Source: an uncultured Oscillospiraceae bacterium | GTDB taxonomy: Bacteria; Bacillota; Clostridia; Oscillospirales; Oscillospiraceae | Direction of reading: 5' to 3' | NCBI GenBank assembly: GCA_934590355.1 | Contig: CAKTOX010000026.1 | Span: forward strand, 1-26,273 | Length of the DNA: 26,273 nucleotides | In this document: positions 1 to 6,909 of the stretch, one piece after another | Layout: the number at the start of each line of letters is the position of its first letter | Numbering within the stretch: position 1 is the first letter of the stretch | The notes under the pieces: generated by a model | Seen by the model: only the letters and a program-made list of their open reading frames with translations | Told to the model about the DNA's origin: nothing | Databases searched by the model: none | Made by a program: the position numbers and the translations under genes

Positions 1-39
1 AGCCCCTTTGGGGCTGCCAGTATCATGCCCTTATAGGGC
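1..39. repeat. Two short inverted repeats at the window edge
   Basis: Bases 1-15 form a perfect 6-bp stem (AGCCCC / GGGGCT) around TTT. Bases 27-39 form a 4-bp stem (GCCC / GGGC) around TTATA. Together with the larger hairpin at 46-70 they make three consecutive stem-loops downstream of the flavodiiron gene. They may be part of a compound transcription end, or belong to a convergent gene outside the window. No coding potential is seen here. Confidence 0.4.
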
Positions 40-45
40 TTATGC

Positions 46-70
46 AAACCTCCGGCTTAGCCGGAGGTTT
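46..70. terminator. Hairpin terminator, copy 1
   Basis: The arms AAACCTCCGGCT (46-57) and AGCCGGAGGTTT (59-70) are perfect reverse complements. The hairpin lies 10 bp past the stop codon of the flavodiiron gene. A T-rich run follows on the plus strand and A-rich DNA lies on the other side, so it could act in both directions. The same 25-bp sequence recurs at 4158-4182. Confidence 0.75.
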
Positions 71-80
71 TGATTTGGTT

Positions 81-2081
81 TTATCTGACGGCAGGCTCGA
101 AATCCTCCTTGCCGTGGTGGCAGATGGGGCAGACGTAGTCGTCGGGCAGCTCGCCGTCGCATTCGACGAAGTGGTCGCATACGGTGCAGACATAGCCCTT
201 GACAGGCTCCTTGACCTCGGGAACGACGTGCTCGAAGTCCTCCTTGCCGTGCTTGCACAGCGGGCAGACGAAATCGTCGGGCAGCTCGCTTCCCTCGTGG
301 AAGTAGCCGCAGACCTTGCAGACGTAGCCCTCGCCCTGCTCGGGAGCGGGATTTTTCTTGGGCTTGATGTGCGCGTGGTAGTAGGAATACGTGCAGCTTC
401 GCTCGTCAGAAAGGACTCTCGCCTCAACGACGTTTGCAACGTACAGCACCTGAGTCTCAACGTCAACGACCTCAACGACCTCGCATGAGAGCACGGCGTT
501 CGTGTGCTTCGTTACGTAGGCGATGCCGTTTGCAGTGCGGCCAGTGTCGCTGAAATCGGCAAACTTGTCAACATCGCGTCCGCTTTGGAAGCCAAAGTGT
601 TGGAACAGCGAGTAAGGAGCCTCCTCGGTGAGGATGGAGATGTTGAACTTGCCCGCCTTTGCGACCATGTCGCAGGTGTTGTTTTTCTTGATGACGGAGA
701 TGGTTATCTTCTTCGGATCGCCTGCCGCGACCTGACCTGCGGTGTTTATGATGCAGCCGTAGTCCTTGCCGCCGACGTTCGTGGTGAGAACCTCAACACC
801 GTAGCTGAACTTGCTGAAAACGCCGTTGTCAACGTCGAGAGCGGCGGGTACGGACTGCTCGGGAGCGATGACGGGAAGCACGGGCACGAGCTGTTCGGCA
901 ATTGCGTCGGCAAGTGCGTCGAGCTCGTCAAGCTGTGCCTTCGTTATGTCGGACTTGAGCGAGACGGTCTCGCCTATGAACTGCGTGCCGCGCAGCTTGG
1001 AGAGCTGATCCTTCATGAGCTTGCCGCTCGTAGCCGCCCACGAGCCGTTTTCGAGAATGGCGATCCTGCGGTTTTGCAGATTGTGATTGACTATGTCGTT
1101 CACAAGGTTTTCCATCGTGACGAAAATGCCGGCGTTATAGGTAGTCGAGGCGAACACGAGGTGGCTGTATCTGAATGCGTCGGAGACTATATACGATGCG
1201 GGCGTGACCGAGGTGTCGTAGACCTTGACCTTGACGCCGCGCTCTACGAGCTTGCAGGCGAGAATGTTCACGGTATTCTCGGTGTGGCCGTAAACGGAGG
1301 CGTAGGCGATCATGACGCCGTTAACCTCGGGCGTGTAGGAGCTCCACTTGAGATATTTCTCGAGGAAATCTCCGAAATGGCTGCGCCAGACGAAGCCGTG
1401 GAGCGGGCAGACGTAGTTGAGCTCGAGTCCCGCCGCCTTTTTGAGCACGGACTGCACTTGAGCGCCGTATTTGCCGACGATGTTCGTGTAGTAGCGTCTT
1501 GCCTCGTCAACGTAGTCGGCGAAGAAGGCCACCTCGTCGTTAAACAGGTGCCCGTTGAGTGCGCCGAAGGTGCCGAAGGCGTCGGCGGAGAAGAGAATCT
1601 TGTCGGTCAGGTCATAGGTCATCATGACCTCGGGCCAGTGCACCATGGGCGCCATGACGAAGGTGAATTCGTGCTTACCGGAGGAGAACTTGTCGCCCTC
1701 GGCAACGATGTGATACTTGAGCGACTCCGAAAGCGTGAAGAACTGGCCGAGCATGGTCTTTATCTTCGCGTTGCAGACGACGGTGACCTCGGGGTAGCGC
1801 AGTGTCAGCTCCTCAACGGTGGCCGCGTGGTCGGGCTCCATGTGCGAGATGACGAGATAGTCAAGACTGCGCCCGTCAAGTGCGTGCGCGAGGTTTTCGA
1901 AGAAGGTGCGGCTTACGGCCTTGTCCACCGTGTCAAACAGCACGGTCTTCTCGTCCTGAAGCAGATAAGAGTTGTACGAAACGCCGTCGGGCACGCCGTA
2001 AACGCCCTCGAAGCAGGCAAGACGGCGGTCATCGGCGCCGACCCAGGTCAAATCATCCGTTACTTTTCTTGTGCAGTACAT
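81..2081 (-). CDS. Flavodiiron protein fused to a flavin-reductase domain and two rubredoxin-like domains
   Basis: A 666-aa soluble enzyme predicted to reduce O2 and/or NO at a non-haem diiron site. The metallo-beta-lactamase-like core (about 1-250) has the full ligand set: H80-x-E82-x-D84-H85, H148, D167, H228. A flavodoxin domain (about 255-395) follows, then a flavin-reductase-like FMN domain (about 422-575). Two rubredoxin-like modules end the protein, with Cys pairs C588/C591 + C606/C609 and C632/C635 + C651/C654. The gap between Cys pairs is 14-15 residues, against about 29 in classical rubredoxin. The start is set by GGGGAGG seven bases before ATG. It is divergent from a Crp/Fnr regulator. 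The electron route NAD(P)H, flavin reductase, rubredoxin, FMN, diiron is inferred from the domains. Whether O2 or NO is the substrate cannot be read from sequence. Confidence 0.93.
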   Translation of the reverse strand: MYCTRKVTDDLTWVGADDRRLACFEGVYGVPDGVSYNSYLLQDEKTVLFDTVDKAVSRTFFENLAHALDGRSLDYLVISHMEPDHAATVEELTLRYPEVTVVCNAKIKTMLGQFFTLSESLKYHIVAEGDKFSSGKHEFTFVMAPMVHWPEVMMTYDLTDKILFSADAFGTFGALNGHLFNDEVAFFADYVDEARRYYTNIVGKYGAQVQSVLKKAAGLELNYVCPLHGFVWRSHFGDFLEKYLKWSSYTPEVNGVMIAYASVYGHTENTVNILACKLVERGVKVKVYDTSVTPASYIVSDAFRYSHLVFASTTYNAGIFVTMENLVNDIVNHNLQNRRIAILENGSWAATSGKLMKDQLSKLRGTQFIGETVSLKSDITKAQLDELDALADAIAEQLVPVLPVIAPEQSVPAALDVDNGVFSKFSYGVEVLTTNVGGKDYGCIINTAGQVAAGDPKKITISVIKKNNTCDMVAKAGKFNISILTEEAPYSLFQHFGFQSGRDVDKFADFSDTGRTANGIAYVTKHTNAVLSCEVVEVVDVETQVLYVANVVEARVLSDERSCTYSYYHAHIKPKKNPAPEQGEGYVCKVCGYFHEGSELPDDFVCPLCKHGKEDFEHVVPEVKEPVKGYVCTVCDHFVECDGELPDDYVCPICHHGKEDFEPAVR

Positions 2082-2114
2082 AGTAAAACCTCCCCAATTA
2101 GTGTTTATATTTTT

Positions 2115-2120
2115 ATTTTA
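2115..2120 (-). promoter_or_regulatory. Candidate -10 box of the flavodiiron gene
   Basis: TAAAAT on the minus strand, with no recognisable -35 hexamer 17 bases upstream (CAGCTT). If it is used, the start point falls near 2108. The palindrome centre at 2149.5 would then sit at about -41.5, the class II activation position for CRP-family proteins. This is an inference from spacing only, because the region is AT-rich and other -10 choices exist. Confidence 0.4.
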
Positions 2121-2141
2121 ACGGAATTTTATGCAAAAAGC

Positions 2142-2157
2142 TGTGGTATATACCACA
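2142..2157. promoter_or_regulatory. Perfect 16-bp palindrome, candidate Crp/Fnr operator
   Basis: TGTGGTATATACCACA is its own reverse complement. It has the TGTGx-N6-xCACA architecture of CRP/FNR-family sites and lies in the 121-bp gap between a Crp/Fnr gene and its divergent neighbour. It overlaps the -35 position of the regulator's own promoter, suggesting autorepression. An alternative reading is a symmetrical extended -10 (TGTGG-TATATA on both strands). Confidence 0.65.
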
Positions 2158-2163
2158 ACGATG

Positions 2164-2172
2164 TGATATAAT
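2164..2172 (+). promoter_or_regulatory. Extended -10 promoter of the Crp/Fnr gene
   Basis: TGATATAAT: a consensus TATAAT at 2167-2172 preceded by TGTG plus one base, matching the Gram-positive TRTGn extension. The -35 position (about 2144-2149) has no good hexamer and lies inside the palindrome. The leader to the GTG start would be about 25 nt. Confidence 0.65.
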
Positions 2173-2202
2173 TATCAAAAAATTCAGCTGCAAAGGAGAG
2201 CG

Positions 2203-2856
2203 GTGACTGTGGAGCTTCAGAATGTCGAGCTATTCAAGGGCGTGAGCTGCAGCAGCATTGACGCCATGATGTGCTGCTTCCGCCCGGAGGTGCGAAAATT
2301 CAAAAAGGGCGACACGATACTCGTGTTCGAGCCGGAGATAAAGAGCCTGTGCGTGCTCATATCCGGCAAGGCGCATCTTTACTGCGTTGACAGCGAGGGC
2401 GAATATACGCTGCTGGAAAACTACGGCGAGAACGACATATTCGGCGAGGTGTTCACCATGCCGTACAGCGGCTTGGGCTACGTTGCGGAGGCGGATTCGG
2501 ATTGCAGCGTCATGTTTTTTAAGATGAGCGCCGTGTACGGACGCTGTCCCAACGCTTGCGAGCACCACACGAAGATAACGAAAAACCTTTTTGCGCTTTC
2601 GGCGAAAAAGGCGCAGATGATGGCGCTGCGTATCAATATGATAAGCAAAAAGACCGTGCGCCAAAAGCTGCTGAGCTATTTTGAGTATCTTGCGGAAAAG
2701 ACGGGCAGCTCGAGCTTTGAAACGGAGCTGAGTCTTTCGCAGCTTGCAAACTACCTTTGCGTGGATCGAACGAGCCTCATGCGCGAGCTGCGTCTTATGC
2801 GCGAGGAGGGTCTCATAAGCTCACGGGGACGGCAGATAAGCCTTCTCACGATGTAA
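2203..2856 (+). CDS. Crp/Fnr-family transcriptional regulator
   Basis: A 217-aa protein with an N-terminal cyclic-nucleotide-binding-type beta barrel (about 8-110), a dimer helix (about 118-150) and a C-terminal winged HTH. The recognition helix is about 187-199 (VDRTSLMRELRLM). R189 and R194 align with CRP R180 and R185, while CRP E181 is Thr190. The cAMP-pocket Arg-Ser pair of CRP is not seen, and the four-Cys cluster pattern of FNR is absent, although there are nine cysteines. The ligand is therefore unknown; haem/NO, redox or no ligand are all possible. AAAGGAG precedes GTG at 2203, and a second in-frame GTG at 2209 is possible. It is divergent from the flavodiiron gene, so an O2/NO-responsive local regulator is the simplest reading. 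It is probably cotranscribed with the next two genes. Confidence 0.88.
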   Translation: MTVELQNVELFKGVSCSSIDAMMCCFRPEVRKFKKGDTILVFEPEIKSLCVLISGKAHLYCVDSEGEYTLLENYGENDIFGEVFTMPYSGLGYVAEADSDCSVMFFKMSAVYGRCPNACEHHTKITKNLFALSAKKAQMMALRINMISKKTVRQKLLSYFEYLAEKTGSSSFETELSLSQLANYLCVDRTSLMRELRLMREEGLISSRGRQISLLTM

Positions 2857-2889
2857 TAAAAAACGAAAAAGCAAATAAGGAGAACAAAA

Positions 2890-3243
2890 ATGAACGTAGA
2901 ATTTGTTGATTTCAAAACCGTAAAGCTCAACACCATGCTCGACACGGGCATGGGCGCGGAGCTTCAGCTCAACCAGACCGGCAAGGTTTCCGTCAAGCTG
3001 CCCGAGGAGTGGTCGGGCTTTGCGTTCCTGTATCTGACCATTAAAATTGCAGACCCCGAGGAAAAGTATTTCGTGTTTGATATAATCACCGAGACCGTCG
3101 TTAAGCTCCCCGACGAGGTAAGCGAATTCACCGAGGAGGCGATGGAGGCATCCATGCCGATCGCGCAGGACAAGACCTTCGAGGCTATCCGCGCCATCTC
3201 CGTCGCAATGGGAATAAACGAGATCGACCTTGGCGGTAAGTGA
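2890..3243 (+). CDS. Unrecognised 117-aa protein
   Basis: I do not recognise a family. It has a good ribosome site (AAGGAG, seven bases from ATG) 33 bp after the regulator. Its stop is one base before the next start, so it is very likely a real gene in this operon. The sequence is acidic and shows alternating hydrophobic residues suggestive of several beta-strands (about 1-80, e.g. FAFLYLTIKI and YFVFDII). An acidic helix-like part follows (about 90-110), with a conserved-looking end (FEAIRAISVAMGINEIDLGG). There is no signal peptide, TM segment or cysteine. It is likely cytoplasmic. Its role is unknown. Confidence 0.8.
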   Translation: MNVEFVDFKTVKLNTMLDTGMGAELQLNQTGKVSVKLPEEWSGFAFLYLTIKIADPEEKYFVFDIITETVVKLPDEVSEFTEEAMEASMPIAQDKTFEAIRAISVAMGINEIDLGGK

Positions 3244-3244
3244 T

Positions 3245-4153
3245 ATGAGAGAGCCGACGCTTGTTATAATGGCTGCCGGCATGGGCAGCAGATTCGGCGG
3301 CTTAAAGCAGATAACCGCCGTTGACAACGAAGGTCACGCGATAATCGACTTTTCGCTTTTTGACGCATACAGAGCGGGCTTTCGTAAGATCGCGTTTATC
3401 ATAAAGCACGAAATAGCCGACAGCTTCAAGGCCGCGGTGGGGCAGCGTATGGAAAAGTACTTTGACGTTAAGTATGTTTACCAGCAGCTTGACGTCCTGC
3501 CCGAGGGCTATACCGTGCCGACGGGGCGCGAAAAGCCTTGGGGCACGGGCCACGCCGTAATGTGCTGCCGCGGCATCGTCGACGGCCCCTTTGCGGTCAT
3601 AAATGCCGATGATTTTTACGGCGCGGGCGCATACAAGGCGATATACGATTTTCTCAGTGCCGAGCACGAGCCGGGCGAGTACGCCATGGTGGGCTACAAG
3701 CTGCGCAATACCGTCACCGAGAACGGCTCGGTCGCGCGCGGCGTGTGCGATGTCGAAAACGGATATCTTGCCGACATAACCGAGCGCACTCACATCGAAA
3801 AGCGCGGCGATGACGCTGCCTACACCGAGGACGGCGTGAACTTCGTTCCGCTGTCGGGCGATGCTACGGTGTCCATGAATTTCTGGGGCTTTTCGACTAT
3901 GATGCTCGACGAGCTGTATGCCCGCTTTCCGGCGTTTTTGGACAAGAACCTGCCCGTAAATCCCTTGAAGTGCGAGTATTTCCTGCCCTTTGTCGCAAAC
4001 GAGCAGCTTGAGGAGAAAAAGGCAAGCGTGCTCATACTCGACTGCAACGAAACGTGGTACGGCATGACCTACCGCGAGGATCTCGATTCCGTTAAAAACG
4101 CGATAGCCGACATGAAGGCGCGCGGCGTATATCCCGCAAAGCTGTGGGATTAA
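3245..4153 (+). CDS. Nucleotidyltransferase of the NTP-transferase (sugar-nucleotide) superfamily
   Basis: A 302-aa protein with the nucleotide-binding signature near the N-terminus (MAAGMGSRFGGLKQ, residues 9-22), G100-TGHAV, and the metal-binding Asp motif INADDFYG (119-126). These features place it with enzymes that couple NTP to a phosphorylated sugar or a similar alcohol phosphate. The exact sugar cannot be read. I chose ATG 3245 over an upstream TTG at 3230 because it starts one base after the previous stop, fits translational coupling, and gives the usual family N-terminus. It is last in the putative crp operon and ends at a strong terminator. No kinase or glycosyltransferase partner is adjacent, so its pathway is open. 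Confidence 0.85.
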   Translation: MREPTLVIMAAGMGSRFGGLKQITAVDNEGHAIIDFSLFDAYRAGFRKIAFIIKHEIADSFKAAVGQRMEKYFDVKYVYQQLDVLPEGYTVPTGREKPWGTGHAVMCCRGIVDGPFAVINADDFYGAGAYKAIYDFLSAEHEPGEYAMVGYKLRNTVTENGSVARGVCDVENGYLADITERTHIEKRGDDAAYTEDGVNFVPLSGDATVSMNFWGFSTMMLDELYARFPAFLDKNLPVNPLKCEYFLPFVANEQLEEKKASVLILDCNETWYGMTYREDLDSVKNAIADMKARGVYPAKLWD

Positions 4154-4155
4154 AT

Positions 4156-4184
4156 AAAAACCTCCGGCTTAGCCGGAGGTTTTT
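4156..4184. terminator. Bidirectional hairpin terminator, copy 2
   Basis: A perfect inverted repeat with the same 25-bp core as 46-70 (arms AAACCTCCGGCT and AGCCGGAGGTTT). It is flanked by an A-run before and a T-run after, so it has a U-tract on both strands. It separates the convergent nucleotidyltransferase (stop 4153) and heptad-repeat protein (stop 4186). Confidence 0.9.
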
Positions 4185-4185
4185 A

Positions 4186-5481
4186 TTATGCTTCTTCGGT
4201 TTTTATGAGGCTCACGCCCACGAGGGAGAGCACCGCCGCCGCGAAGGCGAGGGTATCGACCGTGCCGTAAATAAGCGACGCAATGACGCTCACGGCGCCG
4301 AGTATCGCGCCTGCGAGGGCGAGCTTGCCGGCGCGGGAATATTTCTTTGCGCGCATTATGAGCGCCGCTGCCGCAGCCGCAACGGAAAGAAGGTGCGCAG
4401 AGTAGGTCGTTATGAAGGACAAAAGCGCCTTGAGATATACGCCGCGAAGTGCGCTCTCGTGCTCACGCGCTGCCGACAAAAGCGCTGCCGTCGTGCTCTC
4501 GGAGCTGCCGTAGCCCTCGTCTATGAGCGTTTCACGGGTTCGCTCCGTTTTCTTTTCGACGTCCTCATAGGCGGATAATTCCTCGGCCGCCGCGTCAAGT
4601 TCTTCCTTTTCCGCGTCAAGCTCGGATTTTAAATCACTCAGCGCCTTTCCGTCGGCATCAAGCTGCGCGGGGCCCGCGTCAAGCTCGGACTTCATCGAGC
4701 CGAGCCGAGCCTCGGCGCTTTTGAGCTGCTGCTGCGCCTGAGAATATCCCGCCTCGCCCTGCTCAAGCTGCGAATGAGCCGCGTCAAGCTGCGCCTGCGC
4801 ATCGCTCATCTGCTTTTCGCCTTGAGCGATCATGCTTTCTGCCATGTCAAGCTGCGCCTTCATCTGTGCAAGATATTCGTCGGTGAGGTTTATGCCGAGC
4901 TTTGCGCCGACTATTTTGAGCGCCAGCTTGTGCGGGATATACTTATCCTCAAGCGCGGAGATCGCGCTCAAAAGCTGCTCGTAGGCTGCCTTACCCTGCT
5001 CATATTCCTGCTTTTTCGCCTCAAACTCGGCCTTGCCGGACTGGAGCGCCGCCGTGCCGTTATTATACGCCTCCCAGCCCGAGTCGAGCTGACTGCGGCC
5101 CTGACTGAGAGCGCTGCCCGACGAGCTGCCGAGCGCGTTTTTGCCCACGCTGTATGCAAGAAGCTGCTGATTGTAGCTGAGAACGCTTTCGTTATATTCG
5201 GCGTTTGCCTCGTCGTACTGTGCGCTCTTTTCATCGTATGCCGACTTTTTCTCGTCATAGGCGGCCTTCTTCTTGTCATATTGAGCCTTGCCGTCCGCGA
5301 GAGTCTTTTCATTTTCCTCGAGGGTGTCGAGAGTGCCCTTAAAGCGCGCGTAGCCGTCCCGCACTTCGCCCACGGGCATGATGCCGTCCGTGATTCCGGT
5401 AAGCCCTGTCATGAGAGCCGCCAGAAGCAGCACGACGGCGAGAACGACGGATATAACGCGCCACTGAGTTTTGGATACCAT
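4186..5481 (-). CDS. Membrane-anchored heptad-repeat coiled-coil protein
   Basis: A 431-aa protein with one N-terminal TM segment (about 9-30), a long helical stalk (about 42-310) and three closely spaced C-terminal TM segments (about 356-376, 384-405, 408-426). In the stalk, tyrosines fall every seven residues at 68, 75, 82, 89, 96, 103 and 110. Repeats of the type xLxxG/xYxxG continue to about 300, as in the coiled-coil insertions of FtsX/MacB-type permeases and YhgE/Pip proteins. No ABC-permease core and no ATPase partner are seen, so it is a stand-alone version. The stalk is probably outside the membrane. AAGGTG precedes ATG. Its function is unknown; envelope tethering or export accessory are guesses. 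Confidence 0.8.
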   Translation of the reverse strand: MVSKTQWRVISVVLAVVLLLAALMTGLTGITDGIMPVGEVRDGYARFKGTLDTLEENEKTLADGKAQYDKKKAAYDEKKSAYDEKSAQYDEANAEYNESVLSYNQQLLAYSVGKNALGSSSGSALSQGRSQLDSGWEAYNNGTAALQSGKAEFEAKKQEYEQGKAAYEQLLSAISALEDKYIPHKLALKIVGAKLGINLTDEYLAQMKAQLDMAESMIAQGEKQMSDAQAQLDAAHSQLEQGEAGYSQAQQQLKSAEARLGSMKSELDAGPAQLDADGKALSDLKSELDAEKEELDAAAEELSAYEDVEKKTERTRETLIDEGYGSSESTTAALLSAAREHESALRGVYLKALLSFITTYSAHLLSVAAAAAALIMRAKKYSRAGKLALAGAILGAVSVIASLIYGTVDTLAFAAAVLSLVGVSLIKTEEA

Positions 5482-5513
5482 GCTTTCACCTTAAAACGTT
5501 TTTTGATTAAAAA

Positions 5514-5519
5514 ATTATA
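5514..5519 (-). promoter_or_regulatory. -10 box for the heptad-repeat gene
   Basis: A perfect TATAAT on the minus strand 32 bp upstream of the ATG. The -35 is weak; the best candidate is TTAACA at 5544-5539 with a 19-bp spacer. Confidence 0.5.
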
Positions 5520-5525
5520 CTATAT

Positions 5526-5549
5526 CGGAGACTTAACTTGTTAACTCCG
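5526..5549. promoter_or_regulatory. Imperfect palindrome over the -35 region
   Basis: Outer arms CGGAG (5526-5530) and CTCCG (5545-5549) enclose inner arms TTAAC (5533-5537) and GTTAA (5540-5544), with a two-base offset on one side. It overlies the -35 position of the minus-strand promoter, so it is a candidate operator. No regulator is assigned. Confidence 0.35.
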
Positions 5550-5614
5550 TATGAATTCGAAAGAAAAATTTTCACCTTGGCAATAATAAAAGCGTAGTAA
5601 TTTTGTAACCGCTG

Positions 5615-5623
5615 TGGTAGAAT
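5615..5623 (+). promoter_or_regulatory. Extended -10 promoter of the M29 aminopeptidase operon
   Basis: TAGAAT at 5618-5623 preceded by TGTGG, matching TRTGn. There is no strong -35. The predicted leader is about 38 nt. Confidence 0.5.
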
Positions 5624-5667
5624 ATTAAAAATCATAGGCAAAAACCGCAATAAGGAAGTATTTATAT

Positions 5668-6894
5668 ATGGATTCAGAAAAAATAAGAAGCTATGCCGAG
5701 CTCATCGCCCGCGTGGGTGCAAACGTTCAGCCCGGACAGGACGTTGTTATATCCGCGGAGCTTGACAGACCGGAGTTTGTCGAAATGCTCGTGCGCGAGT
5801 GCTATGAGGCGGGAGCCGCGCAGGTGCGCGTTGAGTGGAACTATCAGCCGCTGCGCCTTATGCACGTTAAGTATCAGACCGTCGAGCGCCTCGGCGAGGT
5901 GCCCGAGTGGGAAAGGCAGAAGCTGCTTGAGCGCGCGCAGAGGCTCCCCGCGATGATATATCTTGAGTCGGCAGACCCCTCCGGACTAGATTCGCTCGAT
6001 CAGGATAAGTGGGGCAGGAGCCTTCAGCTTCGCTGGCCGGTCATCAAGCCCATCCGCGACTCGATGGAGAATAAATACCAGTGGTGCATCGCCGCCGTGC
6101 CCGGAAGCAAGTGGGCGAAGAAGGTATTCCCAGAGCTTCCCGAGGACGAGGCGGTCGAAAAGCTCTGGGAGGCAATATTATACACCTCGCGCGCAGACTC
6201 CGACGGCGTGAGCGCATGGCGCGAGCATAATGCGGACTTAAAGCGCCGCTGCGAGTACCTAAACTCGCTCAAGCTGTGCAGACTTTATTACAAAAGCTCC
6301 AACGGCACCGATTTCAGCGTCGGGCTTATTCCGCAGGCGCAGTTTCTTGCCGGCGCGGAGACCGTTCTCGGAAGCGGCGTGGAGTATAACCCCAACATTC
6401 CCAGCGAGGAGGTCTTTACAAGCCCCATGCGCGGCGATGCGCAGGGTATAGTGTACTCGACCCGTCCGCTGTCCTACCGCGGCACGATGATAGAAAACTT
6501 CAGCATCCGCTTTGAAAACGGCGCGGTGAGCGAGGTGCACGCGGAAAAGGGCGAGGAAGCGCTGCGCAGCCTCGTGAATATGGACGAGGGCTCGAAAATG
6601 CTCGGCGAATGTGCGCTCGTGCCGTATGACAGTCCTATAAGAAACAGCGGCATTATGTTCTATAACACCCTTTTTGACGAGAACGCCGCGTGCCACCTCG
6701 CCCTCGGCGACGGCTTTACCGGCTGCATCAAGGACTATGAAAATTATACCCTCGAGCAGTGCCGTGAGATGGGTATAAATAACTCCATGGTCCACGAGGA
6801 CTTCATGATCGGCTCTGCCGACCTCGACATCTTCGGCGAAACGCAGAACGGCGAGCGCGTGCAGATATTCAAAAACGGAAACTGGGCGTTTTGA
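5668..6894 (+). CDS. M29-family metallo-aminopeptidase
   Basis: A 408-aa cytoplasmic protein of the usual M29 (AmpS/PepS/PepT) length, which removes N-terminal residues from peptides with two metal ions. Candidate metal ligands are E248 (in PSEEVFTSP), E314, H343, H376 and D378 (VHEDFMIGS). In characterised M29 enzymes a tyrosine lies seven residues after the third ligand (H-x6-Y); here that position is Phe350 (HLALGDGF). This could lower activity or shift specificity. AAGGAAG lies nine bases before ATG. It is first gene of a probable operon with the six-TM and LRR proteins, with 15 bp to the next gene. An unusual partner set for a peptide-recycling enzyme. Confidence 0.9.
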   Translation: MDSEKIRSYAELIARVGANVQPGQDVVISAELDRPEFVEMLVRECYEAGAAQVRVEWNYQPLRLMHVKYQTVERLGEVPEWERQKLLERAQRLPAMIYLESADPSGLDSLDQDKWGRSLQLRWPVIKPIRDSMENKYQWCIAAVPGSKWAKKVFPELPEDEAVEKLWEAILYTSRADSDGVSAWREHNADLKRRCEYLNSLKLCRLYYKSSNGTDFSVGLIPQAQFLAGAETVLGSGVEYNPNIPSEEVFTSPMRGDAQGIVYSTRPLSYRGTMIENFSIRFENGAVSEVHAEKGEEALRSLVNMDEGSKMLGECALVPYDSPIRNSGIMFYNTLFDENAACHLALGDGFTGCIKDYENYTLEQCREMGINNSMVHEDFMIGSADLDIFGETQNGERVQIFKNGNWAF

Positions 6895-6909
6895 CAAAGG
6901 AGCCGTAAA

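Noticed and set aside
504..2171. Long plus-strand open frame (555 codons) opposite the flavodiiron gene
   Set aside because: The minus-strand frame has intact diiron ligands, FMN and rubredoxin motifs and a ribosome site. The plus frame has no recognisable domain and runs through the divergent promoter region.
46..4184. Block as an insertion element with terminal repeats
   Set aside because: The flanking repeats are self-palindromic terminators, there is no transposase or recombinase inside, and no target-site duplication can be seen. Kept only as a lower-weight observation on repeated terminators.
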